The position numbers and the translations under genes are program-made. Source: Pseudomonas sp. PH1b (GTDB lineage Bacteria > Pseudomonadota > Gammaproteobacteria > Pseudomonadales > Pseudomonadaceae). Taken from it: 64,000 nt of DNA. Location: contig NZ_AYMU01000004.1 in NCBI RefSeq assembly GCF_000633395.1, positions 434,001 to 498,000 of the forward strand. Reading direction: 5' to 3'. This document shows positions 8,762 to 17,682 of the stretch, one piece after another (position 1 is the first letter of the stretch; each line of letters opens with the position of its first letter). Below the pieces are notes generated by a model, which did no database searches, was not told where the DNA came from, and worked only from the letters and a program-made list of their open reading frames with translations.

Positions 8762-10195
8762 TCACCGCATCATGTCCTTGACCATCTGCTCCTGATCCAT
8801 CATCTCGCGCTGGCGAGCATCGATCCGAGACGACAGGGGGAAGTTGCTGCCGGCCCGCCGCTTGGCGAAGTCCAGTTGCTGGATCGCCTGGCGGTAGTCG
8901 CCCACCAGGGCGAAGTATTCGGCGCGAGCCTGATGCAGGCCGATGATGTTGCCCGACAGGCCGCGGGTTTCCGCTACCAGGTACCAGACGTCCGGATCAT
9001 CGGGGCGACTTTTCAGCAGGCCTTCCAGGGCCTTTTCCGCATCTGCCGGGCGGTTCTGCTTGAGCAGCAGGTCAACCCGGATCTGATTCAAGGGGTAGTT
9101 GGCCGGGTACAGGCTGAGCATCCTGTCGACTCGGGTTTGAGCGTCCGGCAGGCGGCTGTTGGCCATGTCCAGTTCGATCTGGGCCAGGTTGTAGGTGATC
9201 TCGTTGGGGGATTTGGCCAGTAGAGGCTTGAGGTTCTCTCGGGCCTCGTTCCATTGGCTGCCCTTGATCTGAGCGATGGCCAGGCCGTAGCGGGCAATGT
9301 CGTTCTTCGGGTTTTCATCGAGCTGCGCGCGAAAGCGCTTGGCGGCCAGGCCTGGAGAATCTTCGTAGGTCAGTTGCACGCGAGCGCGGATCAGTTGATA
9401 GCGCAGGCTGTCTTCGATGCCGCCAATCTTGGCCTGCTCCGCACGGTTGCGGGTGTCGGCGATCCGTGACTCGGTAACCGGGTGAGTCAGGAGGAATTCC
9501 GGTGGCTTGGCATCGAAGCGGTATTGGCGTCCCAAACGTTCGAACATGGTGGGCATCGAGCGCGGATCGTAGCCAGCTTTCTCCAGGTTGAGGATGCCGA
9601 TGCGGTCGGCTTCCTGCTCGTTCTGGCGGGAGAAACGCCGCTGTTCCTGGATGGCCGCCGCCTGGGTGCCGGCAATGGTGGCGATGCCTGCATCACCGGC
9701 GCCGGCAGCAGCGATCACGATCCCGGCCAGCAGTGCTGCCATCATGGGCACCTGCATCCGCTGCTGGGCTTCGACACCGCGAGCAAAGTGGCGCTGGGAC
9801 AAGTGCGCCAGTTCGTGGGCCAGCACCGAGGCATATTCGCCCTCAGTCTGGGCATTGAGGAACAGCCCGCCGTTGACCCCGATGATCCCACCCGGGGCCG
9901 CGAAGGCGTTGAGTTGCGGACTGTTGATCAGGATGAACTCCAGGCGCCGGTCATTGACCTGGCTGGTCTCCACCAGTTTGTAGACGCTGGTTTCGACGTA
10001 GTCCTTGAGTTGCGGGTCATTGAGCTGCGAGACCTGGCTGCGCAGCAGCGCCAGCCAGGCACGGCCCAGTTGGTATTCCTGTTGAGGAGAGACGATGGCT
10101 GAACTGGCATCACCGAGTGACGGCAAGTCGTCGGCGAAGCCCGGTGAGGCGAGCAGGCAAGCGAGCGTCAGCAGGGTCGGGCGCAATAAATTCAT
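8762..10195 (-). CDS. periplasmic M48 metalloprotease with TPR repeats (BepA/YfgC-like)
   Basis: 477 residues. Signal peptide to about residue 21 (SPGFA/DD), a zinc metalloprotease domain with HELAH at residues 127-131, and a C-terminal half rich in tetratricopeptide-like helices. BepA-type enzymes act in the periplasm on stalled outer membrane proteins and help LptD assembly. The start was set at ATG 10195 because an AAGG site lies 8 nt upstream; the two upstream in-frame starts are too close to that site or lack one. Its place next to mucD and near bamC fits an envelope quality-control role. Confidence 0.9.
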   Translation of the reverse strand: MNLLRPTLLTLACLLASPGFADDLPSLGDASSAIVSPQQEYQLGRAWLALLRSQVSQLNDPQLKDYVETSVYKLVETSQVNDRRLEFILINSPQLNAFAAPGGIIGVNGGLFLNAQTEGEYASVLAHELAHLSQRHFARGVEAQQRMQVPMMAALLAGIVIAAAGAGDAGIATIAGTQAAAIQEQRRFSRQNEQEADRIGILNLEKAGYDPRSMPTMFERLGRQYRFDAKPPEFLLTHPVTESRIADTRNRAEQAKIGGIEDSLRYQLIRARVQLTYEDSPGLAAKRFRAQLDENPKNDIARYGLAIAQIKGSQWNEARENLKPLLAKSPNEITYNLAQIELDMANSRLPDAQTRVDRMLSLYPANYPLNQIRVDLLLKQNRPADAEKALEGLLKSRPDDPDVWYLVAETRGLSGNIIGLHQARAEYFALVGDYRQAIQQLDFAKRRAGSNFPLSSRIDARQREMMDQEQMVKDMMR

Positions 10196-10427
10196 GCACA
10201 TAGCCTTAATCGACAAAGGCTCTACTGTAGCTGGACACCTGGCCGGGGACCAGATAAAGCCAGTGAAAACTCTAAGGATAAAAAGTGCTTTTGAGTAAAT
10301 TCCGGCGTCTACCTGATTGTGGCTTCGGCAGGGCGCAGCAGTGCTCTGGTGCCGAGCTTCTTTATTGCCGGCGGTCCTGGCTTGCAGGGTATTCTAGACG
10401 CCTTGAATTGATGATCGGAGTCACCCA

Positions 10428-10667
10428 ATGACCGATGTTGTCGCCCATGATGCCGAGCTGGACGCCAGCGGCCTAAACTGCCCGCTGCCGCTGCTCAAGG
10501 CCAAGATGGAACTCAATCGCCTGGCCAGTGGCGCGGTACTCAAGGTCACTGCCACCGATGCCGGTTCCCAGCGCGACTTTCGCACTTTCGCCCGGTTGGC
10601 CGGTCATACCCTGCTGCGTGAAGAGGACGAGGCCGGGGTTTATCGTTACTGGTTGAAAAAGGCCTGA
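10428..10667 (+). CDS. TusA-family sulfurtransferase-like protein
   Basis: 79 residues, a single SirA/TusA fold. The family motif CPxP is CPLP at residues 18-21, with the sulfur-carrying Cys18. TusA proteins relay persulfide sulfur from IscS to tRNA thiolation or molybdenum cofactor synthesis, but many paralogues have unknown partners. The neighbour downstream is a membrane permease 40 nt away, an arrangement common in Pseudomonas but without a clear functional link. Confidence 0.88.
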   Translation: MTDVVAHDAELDASGLNCPLPLLKAKMELNRLASGAVLKVTATDAGSQRDFRTFARLAGHTLLREEDEAGVYRYWLKKA

Positions 10668-10707
10668 CATCGGCAGCCCTGCTGGCTCCCCATCTTAAGG
10701 ATCATTG

Positions 10708-11778
10708 ATGTTCAAAGTGCTACGCGACTGGATACAACGTTACTTCTCGGATGAGGAGGCGGTGGTGCTGGCGGTCTTGCTGTTCCTGGCCTTCACCGCC
10801 GTACTGACCTTGGGCGGCATGCTCGCTCCGGTGCTCGCGGGCATGGTTCTGGCTTACCTGATGCAGGGGCTGGTGGTCAGCCTGGAGCGCCTGCGCCTGC
10901 CCGGAGGGGCGGCGGTAGGGCTGGTGTTTGCCCTGTTCATGGGGCTGTTGCTGGTGTTCATCCTGGTGGTGGTGCCGTTGCTCTGGCATCAGTTGATCAC
11001 GCTGTTCAACGAATTGCCGGGCATGCTCGCCAAATGGCAATCGTTGCTGCTGCTGTTGCCCGAGCGCTATCCACACCTGGTGTCCGACGAGCAGGTCTTG
11101 CAGGCCATCGAAGTGGCTCGCGGCGAAATCGGCAAGTTCGGGCAATGGGCTCTGACCTTCTCCCTCTCCAGCCTGCCGTTGCTGGTGAACATCATGATCT
11201 ACCTGGTGCTGGTACCGATCCTGGTGTTCTTCTTCCTCAAGGACCGAGCCATGATCAGCCGCTGGGTCATCGGCTATCTGCCACGCGAGCGTACGCTGAT
11301 TACTCGGGTCGCCCATGAGATGAACCGGCAGATCGCCAATTACATCCGCGGCAAGGTCATCGAGATCGTCATCTGTGGCGGGGTTACCTACATCGCCTTC
11401 GTTGCTCTGGGCTTGAACTACGCGGCCTTGCTGGCGTTGCTGGTGGGGATTTCGGTGGTGGTGCCCTATGTCGGCGCGGTGGTGGTAACGGTGCCGGTGG
11501 CGCTGATTGCTCTGTTCCAGTGGGGTTGGAGCGACCAGTTCATCTACCTGATGGCGGTCTACGGGATCATCCAGACCCTGGATGGCAACGTGCTGGTGCC
11601 GTTGTTGTTCTCCGGTGCGGTGAACCTGCACCCGGTGGCGATCATCTGTGCGGTGCTGCTGTTTGGCGGGCTGTGGGGCTTCTGGGGGATATTCTTTGCG
11701 ATTCCCCTGGCTACCCTGTTCAAGGCGGTGCTGGATGCCTGGCCCAGGAAGGACCCGGTGGTGGCACCTCTACTCTAG
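10708..11778 (+). CDS. PerM/AI-2E family inner membrane permease
   Basis: 356 residues with about eight transmembrane helices arranged as in the AI-2E exporter/PerM family: two short hydrophobic hairpins at the N-terminus, a soluble insertion at about 110-145, then a long hydrophobic half with GLNYAALLALLVGISVVVPY. The substrate is unknown; some relatives are Na+/H+ antiporters and others export autoinducer-2. The start is ATG at 10708, 7 nt behind TAAGG; a TTG one codon earlier is the alternative. Confidence 0.85.
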   Translation: MFKVLRDWIQRYFSDEEAVVLAVLLFLAFTAVLTLGGMLAPVLAGMVLAYLMQGLVVSLERLRLPGGAAVGLVFALFMGLLLVFILVVVPLLWHQLITLFNELPGMLAKWQSLLLLLPERYPHLVSDEQVLQAIEVARGEIGKFGQWALTFSLSSLPLLVNIMIYLVLVPILVFFFLKDRAMISRWVIGYLPRERTLITRVAHEMNRQIANYIRGKVIEIVICGGVTYIAFVALGLNYAALLALLVGISVVVPYVGAVVVTVPVALIALFQWGWSDQFIYLMAVYGIIQTLDGNVLVPLLFSGAVNLHPVAIICAVLLFGGLWGFWGIFFAIPLATLFKAVLDAWPRKDPVVAPLL

Positions 11779-11784
11779 ATACGC

Positions 11785-11807
11785 GGGGCGGCTGATTCAG
11801 CCGCCCC
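11785..11807. terminator. hairpin between permease and bcp
   Basis: GGGGCGGCTGA is followed by its exact complement after one base (an 11-bp inverted repeat), between two convergent genes. There is no T-run, so it is a weak or factor-dependent terminator. Confidence 0.5.
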
Positions 11808-11814
11808 GGTCATT

Positions 11815-12288
11815 TCAGGCCTTGTTCAGGGCCTGGGCTGCGGCCAGTACGGCGTCGACGTGGCCCGGAACCTTCACTCCACGCCATTCCTGGCGCAGTA
11901 CACCGTCCTTGTCGATCAGGAAGGTGCTGCGGTCCACACCCAGGTATTCCTTGCCGTAGAGCTTCTTCAGCTTGATCACGTCGAACAGCTGGCAGACGGC
12001 TTCGTCCTTGTCGCTGATCAGCTCGAAGGGGAATTCCTGCTTGCACTTGAAGTTCTCGTGGGACTTCAGGCTGTCGCGGGAAACGCCGAAGATCTCGGTG
12101 TTGGCAGCCTGGAAGGCCGCGTACTGGTCACGAAAACCCTGGCCTTCGGTGGTGCAGCCCGGGGTGCTGTCCTTGGGGTAGAAGTAGATCACCACTTGCT
12201 TGCCCTTGAGGTCGGACAGGCTGACGGTCTTCCCGCTGGTGGCAGGTGCCTGGAAATCGGCAATAGGTTGATCGATAGCAACGGCCAT
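11815..12288 (-). CDS. bcp: thiol peroxidase Bcp (PrxQ family)
   Basis: 157 residues. The peroxidatic Cys45 sits in TPGCT (residues 42-46). Position 50, where the E. coli enzyme has its resolving Cys, is Gln; a Cys at 82 (NFKCKQ) matches the resolving position of the other PrxQ subclass, so an atypical two-Cys mechanism 45/82 is likely. The enzyme reduces hydroperoxides with thioredoxin. It follows gcvR with 9 nt between, so the pair is an operon, as usual in gamma-proteobacteria. Confidence 0.95.
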   Translation of the reverse strand: MAVAIDQPIADFQAPATSGKTVSLSDLKGKQVVIYFYPKDSTPGCTTEGQGFRDQYAAFQAANTEIFGVSRDSLKSHENFKCKQEFPFELISDKDEAVCQLFDVIKLKKLYGKEYLGVDRSTFLIDKDGVLRQEWRGVKVPGHVDAVLAAAQALNKA

Positions 12289-12297
12289 GGGGCTTCC

Positions 12298-12858
12298 TTA
12301 CATAGGGTTCTGTGGGCGCCAGGGTTCGATCAGCGCATCGAGGTTCATGGCGTCGGCAAAGTCCAGGAACTGGTCGCGCAGCCAGCTGATCTGGGTGCCG
12401 GCGGGCAGGGTCACGGTGAAGGTGGCGTTGAGCATGGTGCCGCCGGTTTGTGGTGCCTGATAGGTATCGCAGGTGAGGTTTTCCAGCTCGACCTGATGGT
12501 CGATGAAGAACTGGCACAGCTCATTGACGATATCCGAGCGATAGGCGGCGCTGACGTAGGCAACATAGGGCAGGGCCTGGGGACGGCTCTCCAGGGCGGC
12601 ACTGCGGACCACGTTGACCGTGAACCCGTGCTTCTTGGCCAGGGACGGCAGGCTGCCTTCCAGGCGTGCCAGGGCGTCCCAACTGCCGGAAATCTCCAGG
12701 ACCAGGGCGCTGCACTCGCCATGCCGAGTCAGGCGCGAGGTCACCACGGCACAGCGGTTTTCATGGCTGGCGCGGCACAGGACGTTGGTCAGCTCCATGG
12801 GGTTGGCGCCGAGGGCACTGATGACAAGGAATTGTTCGCGAACTGTGGGGGTGGACAT
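12298..12858 (-). CDS. gcvR: glycine cleavage system transcriptional regulator GcvR
   Basis: 186 residues made of two ACT domains (about 8-85 and 95-175). GcvR binds glycine and modulates the activator GcvA in E. coli; in Pseudomonas this family member sits upstream of bcp and may have a broader role. No DNA-binding domain is present. It is divergent from dapA. Confidence 0.88.
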   Translation of the reverse strand: MSTPTVREQFLVISALGANPMELTNVLCRASHENRCAVVTSRLTRHGECSALVLEISGSWDALARLEGSLPSLAKKHGFTVNVVRSAALESRPQALPYVAYVSAAYRSDIVNELCQFFIDHQVELENLTCDTYQAPQTGGTMLNATFTVTLPAGTQISWLRDQFLDFADAMNLDALIEPWRPQNPM

Positions 12859-13183
12859 GCAGCATTCCTAAAGCGATGAGCGGTCGTTACTTTTCACAAG
12901 CCAGAGCCGGGTATGCGCGTCGATCATCTCTCCATGGCCTTGAACCGCAAGCCGGCCACAGGCGCCGAAACTTCCGGAGCACAGGCTGGCGACGCAGGAA
13001 TGGGGCTTTGGAGATCCAACAGGCAGGCAATAACCCGGTTCACACGCTTATCAGTAGCGATCAAAGCCTGAAGGGTAGCGAAAACCATCGCTCAGGGGAA
13101 TGCTCACGGCGCGGGACTTTGCTTGTGCAAGGAACTTGGCGCCAGTACCATTACCGCTCTCTTTTTCCGGCAGGAGCGGTTGC
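12859..13183. other. gcvR-dapA divergent promoter region
   Basis: 325 bp with no gene. A possible sigma-70 promoter for dapA is TTGTGC at 13123 and TACCAT at 13146 with a 17-nt spacer, about 35 nt upstream of the start codon. No other structure is evident. Confidence 0.4.
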
Positions 13184-14062
13184 ATGATTGCGGGCAGTAT
13201 GGTGGCACTGGTCACACCCATGGATGCACAGGGAAATCTCGACTGGGACAGCCTGAGCAAACTGGTGGACTTCCACCTGCAAGAGGGCACCAACGCCATC
13301 GTGGCGGTCGGCACCACAGGTGAGTCGGCGACCCTGGATGTCAACGAACACATCGAAGTGATTCGTCGGGTGGTGACCCAGGTTGCAGGGCGCATTCCGG
13401 TGATTGCCGGTACCGGCGCCAACTCGACGCGTGAAGCGATCGAACTGACCACCAATGCGAAGATCGCCGGCGCCGATGCCTGCCTGCTGGTGACGCCGTA
13501 CTACAACAAGCCGACCCAGGAAGGCCTGTACCAGCATTTCCGCGCCATTGCCGAGGCCGTGGACATTCCGCAGATCCTCTACAACGTTCCGGGCCGCACC
13601 GCTTGCGACATGCAGGCCGAGACCGTGATCCGCCTGTCCAGCGTGAAGAACATCATCGGGATCAAGGAAGCCACTGGCGACCTGGCCCGCGCCAAGGCCA
13701 TCCTCGCCGGCGTGCCCAGCGATTTCCTGGTGTATTCCGGCGATGACGCCACCGCAGTCGAGCTGATCCTGCTGGGCGGCAAGGGCAATATCTCGGTCAC
13801 CGCCAACGTCGCACCGCGGGCCATGAGCCAGATGTGCGCCGCGGCCATGGCCGGCGACGCCGCCAAGGCTCGGGAGATCCACGAAAGCCTGATGCCGCTG
13901 AACAAGACCTTGTTCATCGAATCCAACCCTATTCCCGTGAAATGGGCCCTGCATGAAATGGGTTTGATGCCGGACGGTATCCGTCTGCCGCTCACCTGGC
14001 TCAGTGCCGCCTGTCACGAACCGCTGCGGCAGGCCATGCGCCAGTCCGGCGTCTTGGTTTAA
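13184..14062 (+). CDS. dapA: 4-hydroxy-tetrahydrodipicolinate synthase
   Basis: 292 residues, identical in length to E. coli DapA. The Schiff-base Lys161 is in IGIKEATGD, with Tyr133 and Arg138 (YNVPGR) and Thr44-Thr45 (GTTGES) at the expected places. It condenses pyruvate with aspartate semialdehyde at the branch to lysine and diaminopimelate. The start is ATG at 13184, 7 nt behind AGGAG; the longer in-frame reading is rejected. It is followed after 17 nt by bamC, the classic dapA-bamC order. Confidence 0.98.
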   Translation: MIAGSMVALVTPMDAQGNLDWDSLSKLVDFHLQEGTNAIVAVGTTGESATLDVNEHIEVIRRVVTQVAGRIPVIAGTGANSTREAIELTTNAKIAGADACLLVTPYYNKPTQEGLYQHFRAIAEAVDIPQILYNVPGRTACDMQAETVIRLSSVKNIIGIKEATGDLARAKAILAGVPSDFLVYSGDDATAVELILLGGKGNISVTANVAPRAMSQMCAAAMAGDAAKAREIHESLMPLNKTLFIESNPIPVKWALHEMGLMPDGIRLPLTWLSAACHEPLRQAMRQSGVLV

Positions 14063-14079
14063 TTGAGGAAGTACAACGC

Positions 14080-15195
14080 ATGAAGCGAATGGCCGGACTT
14101 TCCGCACTTGCCTTGATTATCTCCAGCACCAGTGGCTGCGGTTGGATCTGGGGCCCGGAAGGCTACTTCCGTGACCGGGGTAGCGATTACCTGCAAGCGC
14201 AACAAACAGCACCCATGCAATTGCCGCCGGATGTACAGACCGCCAAGCGTCTGGACCCCCTGCTGCCGATTCCGCGCAACGTGGCCGACGACAGCGTCAA
14301 GGGCGAGTACGAAGTGCCTCGTCCGCAGCCGCTGTCGGCGATTGCCGATGCCAGCGACTACAGCCTGCAGAAGAGTGGCGATTCCCGCTGGATCATGGCC
14401 CAGCGTCCGCCAGCGGAAGTCTGGCCTGTGGCGGTACAGTTCTTCCAGGACAACGGCTTCCACCTGGATCAGCAGCGTCCGCAAACCGGTGAGTTCACCA
14501 CCACCTGGCAGCGTTCCGATGAGCTTTCCACAGCGGTGGCCAGGCGCCTGAGCAGTGCCGGTGTTGCCGCCGACAGCGAAACCCGCGTGCGGGTACGCAT
14601 CGAGCCGGGTGTACAGCGCAATACCAGTGAAATCTACGTGGTCAGCGCCGAGCGTCCTGCCGGCAGCACCGCGGATGTGGACTTCACCAACCGTTCGGTC
14701 AATGTCGGCCTGGACGCATCGCTGGTGGACGACATGCTGGCGAGCATGAGCCGTATCTCCGAGAAGGGCGGTTCGGTGTCGCTGCTGGCAGCGCGTGATT
14801 TCGATACCCCGAGCCGGGTCAGCCTCAGCGAAGACGGCAGCGGCAACCCGGTGCTGAACCTGGGCGCGGACCTTGATCGTGCCTGGTCCAGCGTGGGCCG
14901 TGCCCTGGAGCAGGGCGAATGGCGGGTTGAGGACATCAACCGCAGCCTGGGCCTGTACTACATCAACCTGGCGGAAAAAGCCGAGAAGAAGAACGACGAG
15001 CCAGGCTTCTTCGGCAAGTTGTTCGGCAGCAAGCCGGCCAAGGAAGAGATCGAAGCCCGTGCCGAGCGCTATCAGGTGCGCCTGAGCAAGGTGGGTGAGA
15101 ACGTACAGGTCACCGTCGAGAAGAACATCAACACCGTCGCGCCTGCCGAGGTAGCGCGCAAAGTGTTGGGCGTGATTCAGGACAACCTGGGCTGA
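14080..15195 (+). CDS. bamC: outer membrane assembly lipoprotein BamC
   Basis: 371 residues. A lipobox ends at Cys20 (SSTSGC) followed by the unstructured BamD-binding stretch (about 21-95) and two helix-grip domains. BamC is an accessory lipoprotein of the BAM complex that folds outer membrane beta-barrels. It lies in an operon with dapA and the MBL hydrolase, the latter beginning 4 nt after its stop. Confidence 0.95.
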   Translation: MKRMAGLSALALIISSTSGCGWIWGPEGYFRDRGSDYLQAQQTAPMQLPPDVQTAKRLDPLLPIPRNVADDSVKGEYEVPRPQPLSAIADASDYSLQKSGDSRWIMAQRPPAEVWPVAVQFFQDNGFHLDQQRPQTGEFTTTWQRSDELSTAVARRLSSAGVAADSETRVRVRIEPGVQRNTSEIYVVSAERPAGSTADVDFTNRSVNVGLDASLVDDMLASMSRISEKGGSVSLLAARDFDTPSRVSLSEDGSGNPVLNLGADLDRAWSSVGRALEQGEWRVEDINRSLGLYYINLAEKAEKKNDEPGFFGKLFGSKPAKEEIEARAERYQVRLSKVGENVQVTVEKNINTVAPAEVARKVLGVIQDNLG

Positions 15196-15199
15196 TCGA

Positions 15200-15958
15200 A
15201 TGCGTTTTGCCGTTCTCGGCAGTGGTAGCCAAGGGAATGGCACGCTGATCGCCAGTGCTGACACCTGCATCCTGGTGGATTGTGGTTTCTCCCTGCGGGA
15301 AACCGAGCGGCGCCTGCTGCGCCTGGGAGTCGATCCCGCGCAGTTGAGCGCCATCCTGGTGACCCACGAACATGCCGACCACGTGCATGGCGTGGGTTTG
15401 CTGTCTCGGCGCTACAATCTACCGGTCTACCTCAGCCAGGGCACTTTGCGCGGGATGCGCAAGCCGGTGGAGGTGGCGGGATTCGTCAGGGGTGGCGAGT
15501 CGTTGCAGGTCGGTGCCTTGCGCATCGACGTGATTGCCGTGGCTCATGATGCCCAGGAACCGACGCAGTTCGTTTTCAGTGACGGCCAGCGGCGTTTCGG
15601 CCTGTTGACCGACCTTGGCTCCTATTGTGCAGGCGTGCTGGAAGGTTATCGCGGGCTGGATGCCCTGATGATCGAGGCCAACCATTGCCGGGACCTGCTG
15701 GCCCGTGGTTATTACCCGTACTTTCTCAAGCAGCGGGTAGGCGGCGACGAAGGACATTTGAACAACCACCAGGCCGCGCGCCTGGTGGCCGAATTGGGAT
15801 GGCAGGACCTGCAGCATCTGGTCCTGGCTCATCTGAGCAGCAAGAACAACCTGCCGCAGCTGGCCCGGCAATGTTTTGTCGACACCCTCGGGTGCGACCC
15901 GGACTGGCTGCAACTGGCCGATCAAGATTCAGGGCTCGACTGGCGCCACATCGCCTAG
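15200..15958 (+). CDS. MBL-fold metallohydrolase (YycJ/PhnP-like)
   Basis: 252 residues, with the zinc motif THEHADH at residues 55-61 and further metal ligands later (EANHCRD and LAHLSSKNN). This subfamily resembles YycJ/WalJ-type exonucleases and PhnP phosphodiesterases. The position between bamC and purC is conserved in Pseudomonas. The substrate cannot be read from sequence. Confidence 0.88.
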   Translation: MRFAVLGSGSQGNGTLIASADTCILVDCGFSLRETERRLLRLGVDPAQLSAILVTHEHADHVHGVGLLSRRYNLPVYLSQGTLRGMRKPVEVAGFVRGGESLQVGALRIDVIAVAHDAQEPTQFVFSDGQRRFGLLTDLGSYCAGVLEGYRGLDALMIEANHCRDLLARGYYPYFLKQRVGGDEGHLNNHQAARLVAELGWQDLQHLVLAHLSSKNNLPQLARQCFVDTLGCDPDWLQLADQDSGLDWRHIA

Positions 15959-15986
15959 CCCATCTACTTAGCAAGCGGAGCCCATC

Positions 15987-16700
15987 ATGGAAAAACGTGA
16001 AGAACTCTACCGCGGCAAAGCCAAGTCGGTTTACAAGACCGACGACGCTGACCGCTTGATCCTGCTGTTTCGCAACGACACTTCGGCGTTCGACGGCAAG
16101 CGCATCGAACAGCTCGATCGCAAGGGCATGGTGAACAACAAGTTCAACGCCTTCATCATGCAGAAGCTCGAAGCTGCCGGCGTGCCGACTCAGTTCGACA
16201 AGCTGCTGGGCGACAACGAGTGCCTGGTGAAGAAGCTCGACATGATTCCAGTGGAGTGCGTGGTGCGCAACTACGCAGCCGGCAGCCTGGTCAAGCGCCT
16301 GGGTGTGGAAGAGGGCATGAAGCTCAACCCCTACACCTTCGAACTGTTCCTCAAGGACGACGCCAAGGGCGACCCGTTCATCAACGAATCCCACGTCGTG
16401 GCATTCGGCTGGGGCACTGCCGAGCAACTGGTGCGGATGAAAGAACTGTCGCTCAAGGTCAACGAAGTCCTGAGCCAGCTGTTCGACGACGCCGGCCTGC
16501 TGCTGGTGGACTTCAAGCTTGAATTTGGCGTGTTCAGCGACGGCTCCATCGTCCTGGGCGACGAGTTCAGCCCGGACGGCTGCCGTCTGTGGGACAAGGC
16601 CACCATGAAGAAGATGGACAAGGACCGCTTCCGTCAGGGCCTCGGTGATGTGATCGAAGCCTACGAAGAAGTTGCCCAGCGCCTCGGCGTACCGCTGTAA
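15987..16700 (+). CDS. purC: phosphoribosylaminoimidazole-succinocarboxamide synthase (SAICAR synthase)
   Basis: 237 residues. The N-terminal GKAKSVYKT nucleotide-binding strand, [20 protein letters not shown] and LVDFKLEFG segments are those of bacterial PurC. It joins CAIR and aspartate with ATP in purine synthesis. A GGAG site lies 6-9 nt upstream of the start. Confidence 0.98.
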   Translation: MEKREELYRGKAKSVYKTDDADRLILLFRNDTSAFDGKRIEQLDRKGMVNNKFNAFIMQKLEAAGVPTQFDKLLGDNECLVKKLDMIPVECVVRNYAAGSLVKRLGVEEGMKLNPYTFELFLKDDAKGDPFINESHVVAFGWGTAEQLVRMKELSLKVNEVLSQLFDDAGLLLVDFKLEFGVFSDGSIVLGDEFSPDGCRLWDKATMKKMDKDRFRQGLGDVIEAYEEVAQRLGVPL

Positions 16701-16744
16701 TCGACGCAAGCATCTGATAGCACGGAAAAATTTCGCTTTGGGGC

Positions 16745-16773
16745 TTCGCTTCAAGTCAATGTGCTGTTATGAT
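16745..16773 (+). promoter_or_regulatory. putative tRNA-Ser promoter
   Basis: TATGAT at 16768-16773 ends 10 nt before the mature tRNA and is followed by a GC-rich discriminator (GCGCGCC), as at stringently controlled stable-RNA promoters. The -35 (TTCGCT at 16745) is weak. Confidence 0.45.
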
Positions 16774-16783
16774 GCGCGCCGTT

Positions 16784-16873
16784 GGAGAGATGCCAGAGTG
16801 GCCGAATGGGACGGATTCGAAATCCGTTGTACCTTCACCGGTACCTAGGGTTCGAATCCCTATCTCTCCGCCA
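16784..16873 (+). tRNA. tRNA-Ser (anticodon CGA)
   Basis: 90 nt. The acceptor stem GGAGAGA pairs with TCTCTCC, followed by G and an encoded CCA. The anticodon stem ACGGA/TCCGT encloses loop TTCGAAA with anticodon CGA (reads UCG). A long variable arm (TACCTTCACCGGTA) marks a class II tRNA, and the T arm contains GGTTCGAATCC. Confidence 0.97.
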
Positions 16874-16881
16874 TACCTATG

Positions 16882-16917
16882 AAAACCCCTGAAACCTCTG
16901 GTTTCAGGGGTTTTTTG
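16882..16917 (+). terminator. tRNA-Ser terminator
   Basis: ACCCCTGAAAC and GTTTCAGGGGT form a perfect stem with a 5-nt loop, followed by a T-run. A strong Rho-independent terminator just after the tRNA. Confidence 0.92.
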
Positions 16918-17144
16918 TTTTGCGTCGCACGCAATGTCCGTACGCAGATTTCCAGTGTCGCCCCTTCCTCGATTTCTCCGCCTCCCGGTCACTTGCATGC
17001 CGGGCCGGGTGTGCCGTGGCCTTCAGAACCTGCGCCCGCTACCGCTCGGGCGCGCTTCAGGCGAGTGCCTTGGGTTTCGCTGCAACGATGAACCGGGGCG
17101 TGGGTAACGCTGTACAAGCCCTGGACACCGCTAGTAATATGCGA

Positions 17145-17163
17145 AAAGCAATCATTCTCATTA
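17145..17163 (+). promoter_or_regulatory. putative Fur box
   Basis: AAAGCAATCATTCTCATTA resembles the Fur consensus, especially in the right half (ATCATTCTCATT), and lies 13 nt upstream of a FecI-type sigma gene where Pseudomonas genomes usually carry a Fur site. Confidence 0.6.
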
Positions 17164-17175
17164 GTTGAAGCCACT

Positions 17176-17682
17176 ATGTATCAAGACAGCCTCGTCTCGC
17201 CCGTCGAACAGTTGTATGCGAATCATCACGGCTGGCTGCGGGGCTGGTTGCATCGGCGGCTCGGGCACAGTGCCGATGCCGAGGATTTGGCTCACGACAC
17301 TTTTATCCGCGTGTTGCGCTCCAACCAGGATGTACGGGAATTGCGCCAGCCCATGGCGTTCCTCGCCACCATTGCCAATGGCTTGCTGATCAACCGCTGG
17401 CGGCGCCAGGAAATCGAGCGGGCCTATCTCGAAGCGCTGGCCGCGCGGTCCGAGGCCGTGGAGCCCTCGCCGGAAGAGCGGCACTTGATGATCGAAACCC
17501 TGTTGCAGCTCGACTCGCTGCTGGTGGGGCTTTCGGTGCAGGTGCGGCAGATTTTCTTCCTGTCCCAGCTCGATGGTTTGACCTATCCGCAGATCGCTGC
17601 GCAACTGAACTTGAGCGTGGCCCAGGTGCAGCGGGCGATGGGCAAGGCCTTCAGCGTCTGCTACGCAAGCCGTTTTGAATGA
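17176..17682 (+). CDS. FecI-type ECF sigma factor
   Basis: 168 residues with sigma region 2 (about 10-75, containing DAEDLAHDTFIRVLRS) and region 4 (about 110-160, with LDGLTYPQIAAQLNLSVAQVQ). Iron-starvation sigma factors of this type transcribe a cognate TonB receptor when a surface signal is relayed through FecR. Its stop overlaps the start of the FecR gene by 4 nt (ATGA), so the pair is co-translated. Iron control through the upstream Fur box is likely. Confidence 0.92.
   Translation: MYQDSLVSPVEQLYANHHGWLRGWLHRRLGHSADAEDLAHDTFIRVLRSNQDVRELRQPMAFLATIANGLLINRWRRQEIERAYLEALAARSEAVEPSPEERHLMIETLLQLDSLLVGLSVQVRQIFFLSQLDGLTYPQIAAQLNLSVAQVQRAMGKAFSVCYASRFE

Larger units (their letters stand above)
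16874..17175. other. intergenic region tRNA-Ser to ECF sigma gene
   Basis: 302 bp with the tRNA terminator at its left end and a putative Fur box at its right end. The middle holds no gene. No duplicated tRNA 3' end (att site) is visible nearby, so there is no direct sign of an integrated element. Confidence 0.5.

Noticed and set aside
14059..15354. 431-residue minus-strand frame
   Set aside because: Antisense of bamC and the start of the MBL hydrolase gene; no domain recognised.
16756..16998. An 80-residue minus-strand reading frame containing GGEIGIRTLGTGEGTTDFES
   Set aside because: It is the antisense translation of the tRNA-Ser gene, a well-known spurious database protein.
16784..17175. 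tRNA-Ser as an integration site for a mobile element
   Set aside because: No integrase and no duplicated tRNA 3' end were found in the window.
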